Shown: positions 63,454 to 64,000 of the stretch, piece by piece
Layout: each line of letters starts with the position of its first letter
How positions within the stretch are numbered: the stretch's first letter is position 1
DNA from: Nesterenkonia sandarakina
Lineage (GTDB): Bacteria; Actinomycetota; Actinomycetes; Actinomycetales; Micrococcaceae
Reading direction: 5' to 3'
DNA length: 64,000 bases
NCBI RefSeq assembly: GCF_013410215.1
Contig: NZ_JACCFQ010000001.1
Span: forward strand, 434,001 to 498,000
Notes under the pieces: generated by a model
The model's input: the letters and a program-made list of their open reading frames with translations, nothing else
The model's database searches: none
Told to the model about the DNA's origin: nothing
Made by a program: the position numbers and the translations under genes

Positions 63454-63728
63454 GGCACTCCTTCCGATCATATAAGCCGGTCACCTGCTTCGGGCTGGGC
63501 ATAAAAAATGCCCCGCTGCGCAAGGCACGGGGCATATCTCCGGCGAGCAGGCTGACCGCGAATGATCGCAGACGGCGTGATACAAGAAGAGCTGAACGTG
63601 TCCTGCGCAGGTCGCCCGATTAGGGTCTTTACGTTGCATCGCATCACAGACTTGGTATCTGCTGACCGCGCAGATCAGCCAATGATCTGCGCACGAGAAC
63701 AACGACCGGCGGTCTTTGGTCAGCCCTT
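63454..63728 (-). promoter_or_regulatory. L10-type ribosomal protein leader of rplJ-rplL
   Basis: A leader of about 270 bases between the predicted promoter and rplJ. It contains a perfect 10-bp hairpin (63668-63692, GCGCAGATCA arms with a GCCAA loop) and, nearer the gene, an intrinsic terminator (63503-63535). This layout fits autoregulated attenuation by L10. The match to the L10 leader fold is by architecture only. Confidence 0.6.
63503..63535 (-). terminator. Intrinsic terminator (attenuator) in the rplJ leader
   Basis: On the minus strand ATGCCCCG-TGC pairs with GCA-G-CGGGGCAT (one bulged G, 5-base loop), followed directly by a run of T. It lies 50 bases before rplJ and is the only terminator in the window with a true T-tract. 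Confidence 0.85.
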
Positions 63729-63757
63729 ACTCTACACGGGGATCCGGGCACCCGCAA
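63729..63757 (-). promoter_or_regulatory. Promoter of rplJ-rplL
   Basis: -35 TTGCGG (63752-63757), a 17-base spacer and -10 TAGAGT (63729-63734) on the minus strand, just after the rplA terminator. Confidence 0.62.
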
Positions 63758-63769
63758 CGCAGGAACAGC

Positions 63770-63801
63770 AGAAGGCCCCCGTCCGAGGACGAGGGCCTTC
63801 T
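63770..63801 (-). terminator. Terminator after rplA
   Basis: AGAAGGCCC-CGTCC pairs with GGACG-GGGCCTTCT with one mismatch (63770-63801), 25 bases after the rplA stop. Confidence 0.75.
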
Positions 63802-63825
63802 GAGCTGCTGCACCAGGAGCTGGTA

Positions 63826-64000
63826 TCAGTCAGCGATCACCTTGGTGACGTTCGGGTCCACGGGGATGCCGGGGCCGAAGGTCGTGGTCACGGTGGCCTT
63901 GGAGATGTAGCGACCCTTGGACGCCGAGGGCTTCAGCCGAAGGATCTCCTCCAGGGCAGCGGCATAGTTCTCCGCCAGCGCCTTGGCATCGAAGCTGGTC
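63826..64000 (-). CDS. rplA: 50S ribosomal protein L1, C-terminal part (cut by window end)
   Basis: The last 58 codons of L1, the stalk protein that moves E-site tRNA. The visible sequence includes [20 protein letters not shown] and [20 protein letters not shown], the conserved C-terminus, ending KVIAD. The gene continues beyond base 64000. Its position before rplJ matches the usual rplK-rplA-rplJ-rplL order. Confidence 0.97.
   Translation of the reverse strand, partial: TSFDAKALAENYAAALEEILRLKPSASKGRYISKATVTTTFGPGIPVDPNVTKVIAD

Overview
The window is high-GC actinobacterial chromosome with housekeeping gene content. Gene order, non-ATG start codons, the missing S14 gene in the spc cluster, an Arthrobacter-like RpoB N-terminus and glycine/arginine-rich tails on ribosomal proteins point to the Micrococcaceae (Arthrobacter/Micrococcus/Nesterenkonia group). 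That placement is inference from remembered family features. No rRNA or tRNA genes, insertion sequences, prophage or CRISPR arrays were recognised.

Region 1 (1-9.05 kb): the 3' part of a PTS-controlled PRD/EIIA transcription regulator, an MHS-type MFS transporter on the opposite strand, then a four-gene siderophore ABC operon (binding lipoprotein, two FecCD permeases, ATPase) behind a good IdeR/DtxR box, and a divergent THUMP-like methyltransferase gene. Region 2 (9.05-24.6 kb): a glycoside hydrolase family 3 lipoprotein, a YbdK/EgtA-type carboxylate-amine ligase, and a minus-strand run glmS, acpS, nnr, alr, tsaE, tsaB, rimI, tsaD. That run supplies amino sugar and D-alanine for the wall, holo-ACP, NAD(P)HX repair and the t6A tRNA modification. 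The plus-strand coaA, a VanY-type carboxypeptidase and mscL lie next, followed by glmM. Several genes here have a -10 hexamer only 6-7 bases before the start codon, suggesting leaderless mRNAs.

Region 3 (24.7-58 kb): almost all translation and transcription machinery on the minus strand. In transcription order it holds rpoB-rpoC; rpsL-rpsG-fusA-tuf; the S10 operon (rpsJ to rpsQ); the spc operon (rplN to rplO); secY-adk-map; infA-rpmJ-rpsM-rpsK-rpoA-rplQ-truA; an MFS sugar transporter; and rplM-rpsI. Strong hairpins and promoter-like sequences divide these units. Region 4 (58.2-62.3 kb): a LiaFSR/MacRS-like envelope-stress module, with a response regulator and PspC-domain histidine kinase on one strand and, divergently, a PspC/LiaF-like membrane protein and a small membrane protein. 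Region 5 (62.5-64 kb): rplJ-rplL behind a long leader with an intrinsic terminator (L10-type attenuation), and the 3' end of rplA.

No wholly new multi-gene system is evident. The most interesting signals are regulatory: a spc promoter whose -35 lies inside the preceding terminator, two oppositely directed start codons 23 bp apart with overlapping -10 elements, the rplJ attenuator, repeats in the infA leader, and recurrent in-frame 15-bp tandem repeats in three housekeeping genes.
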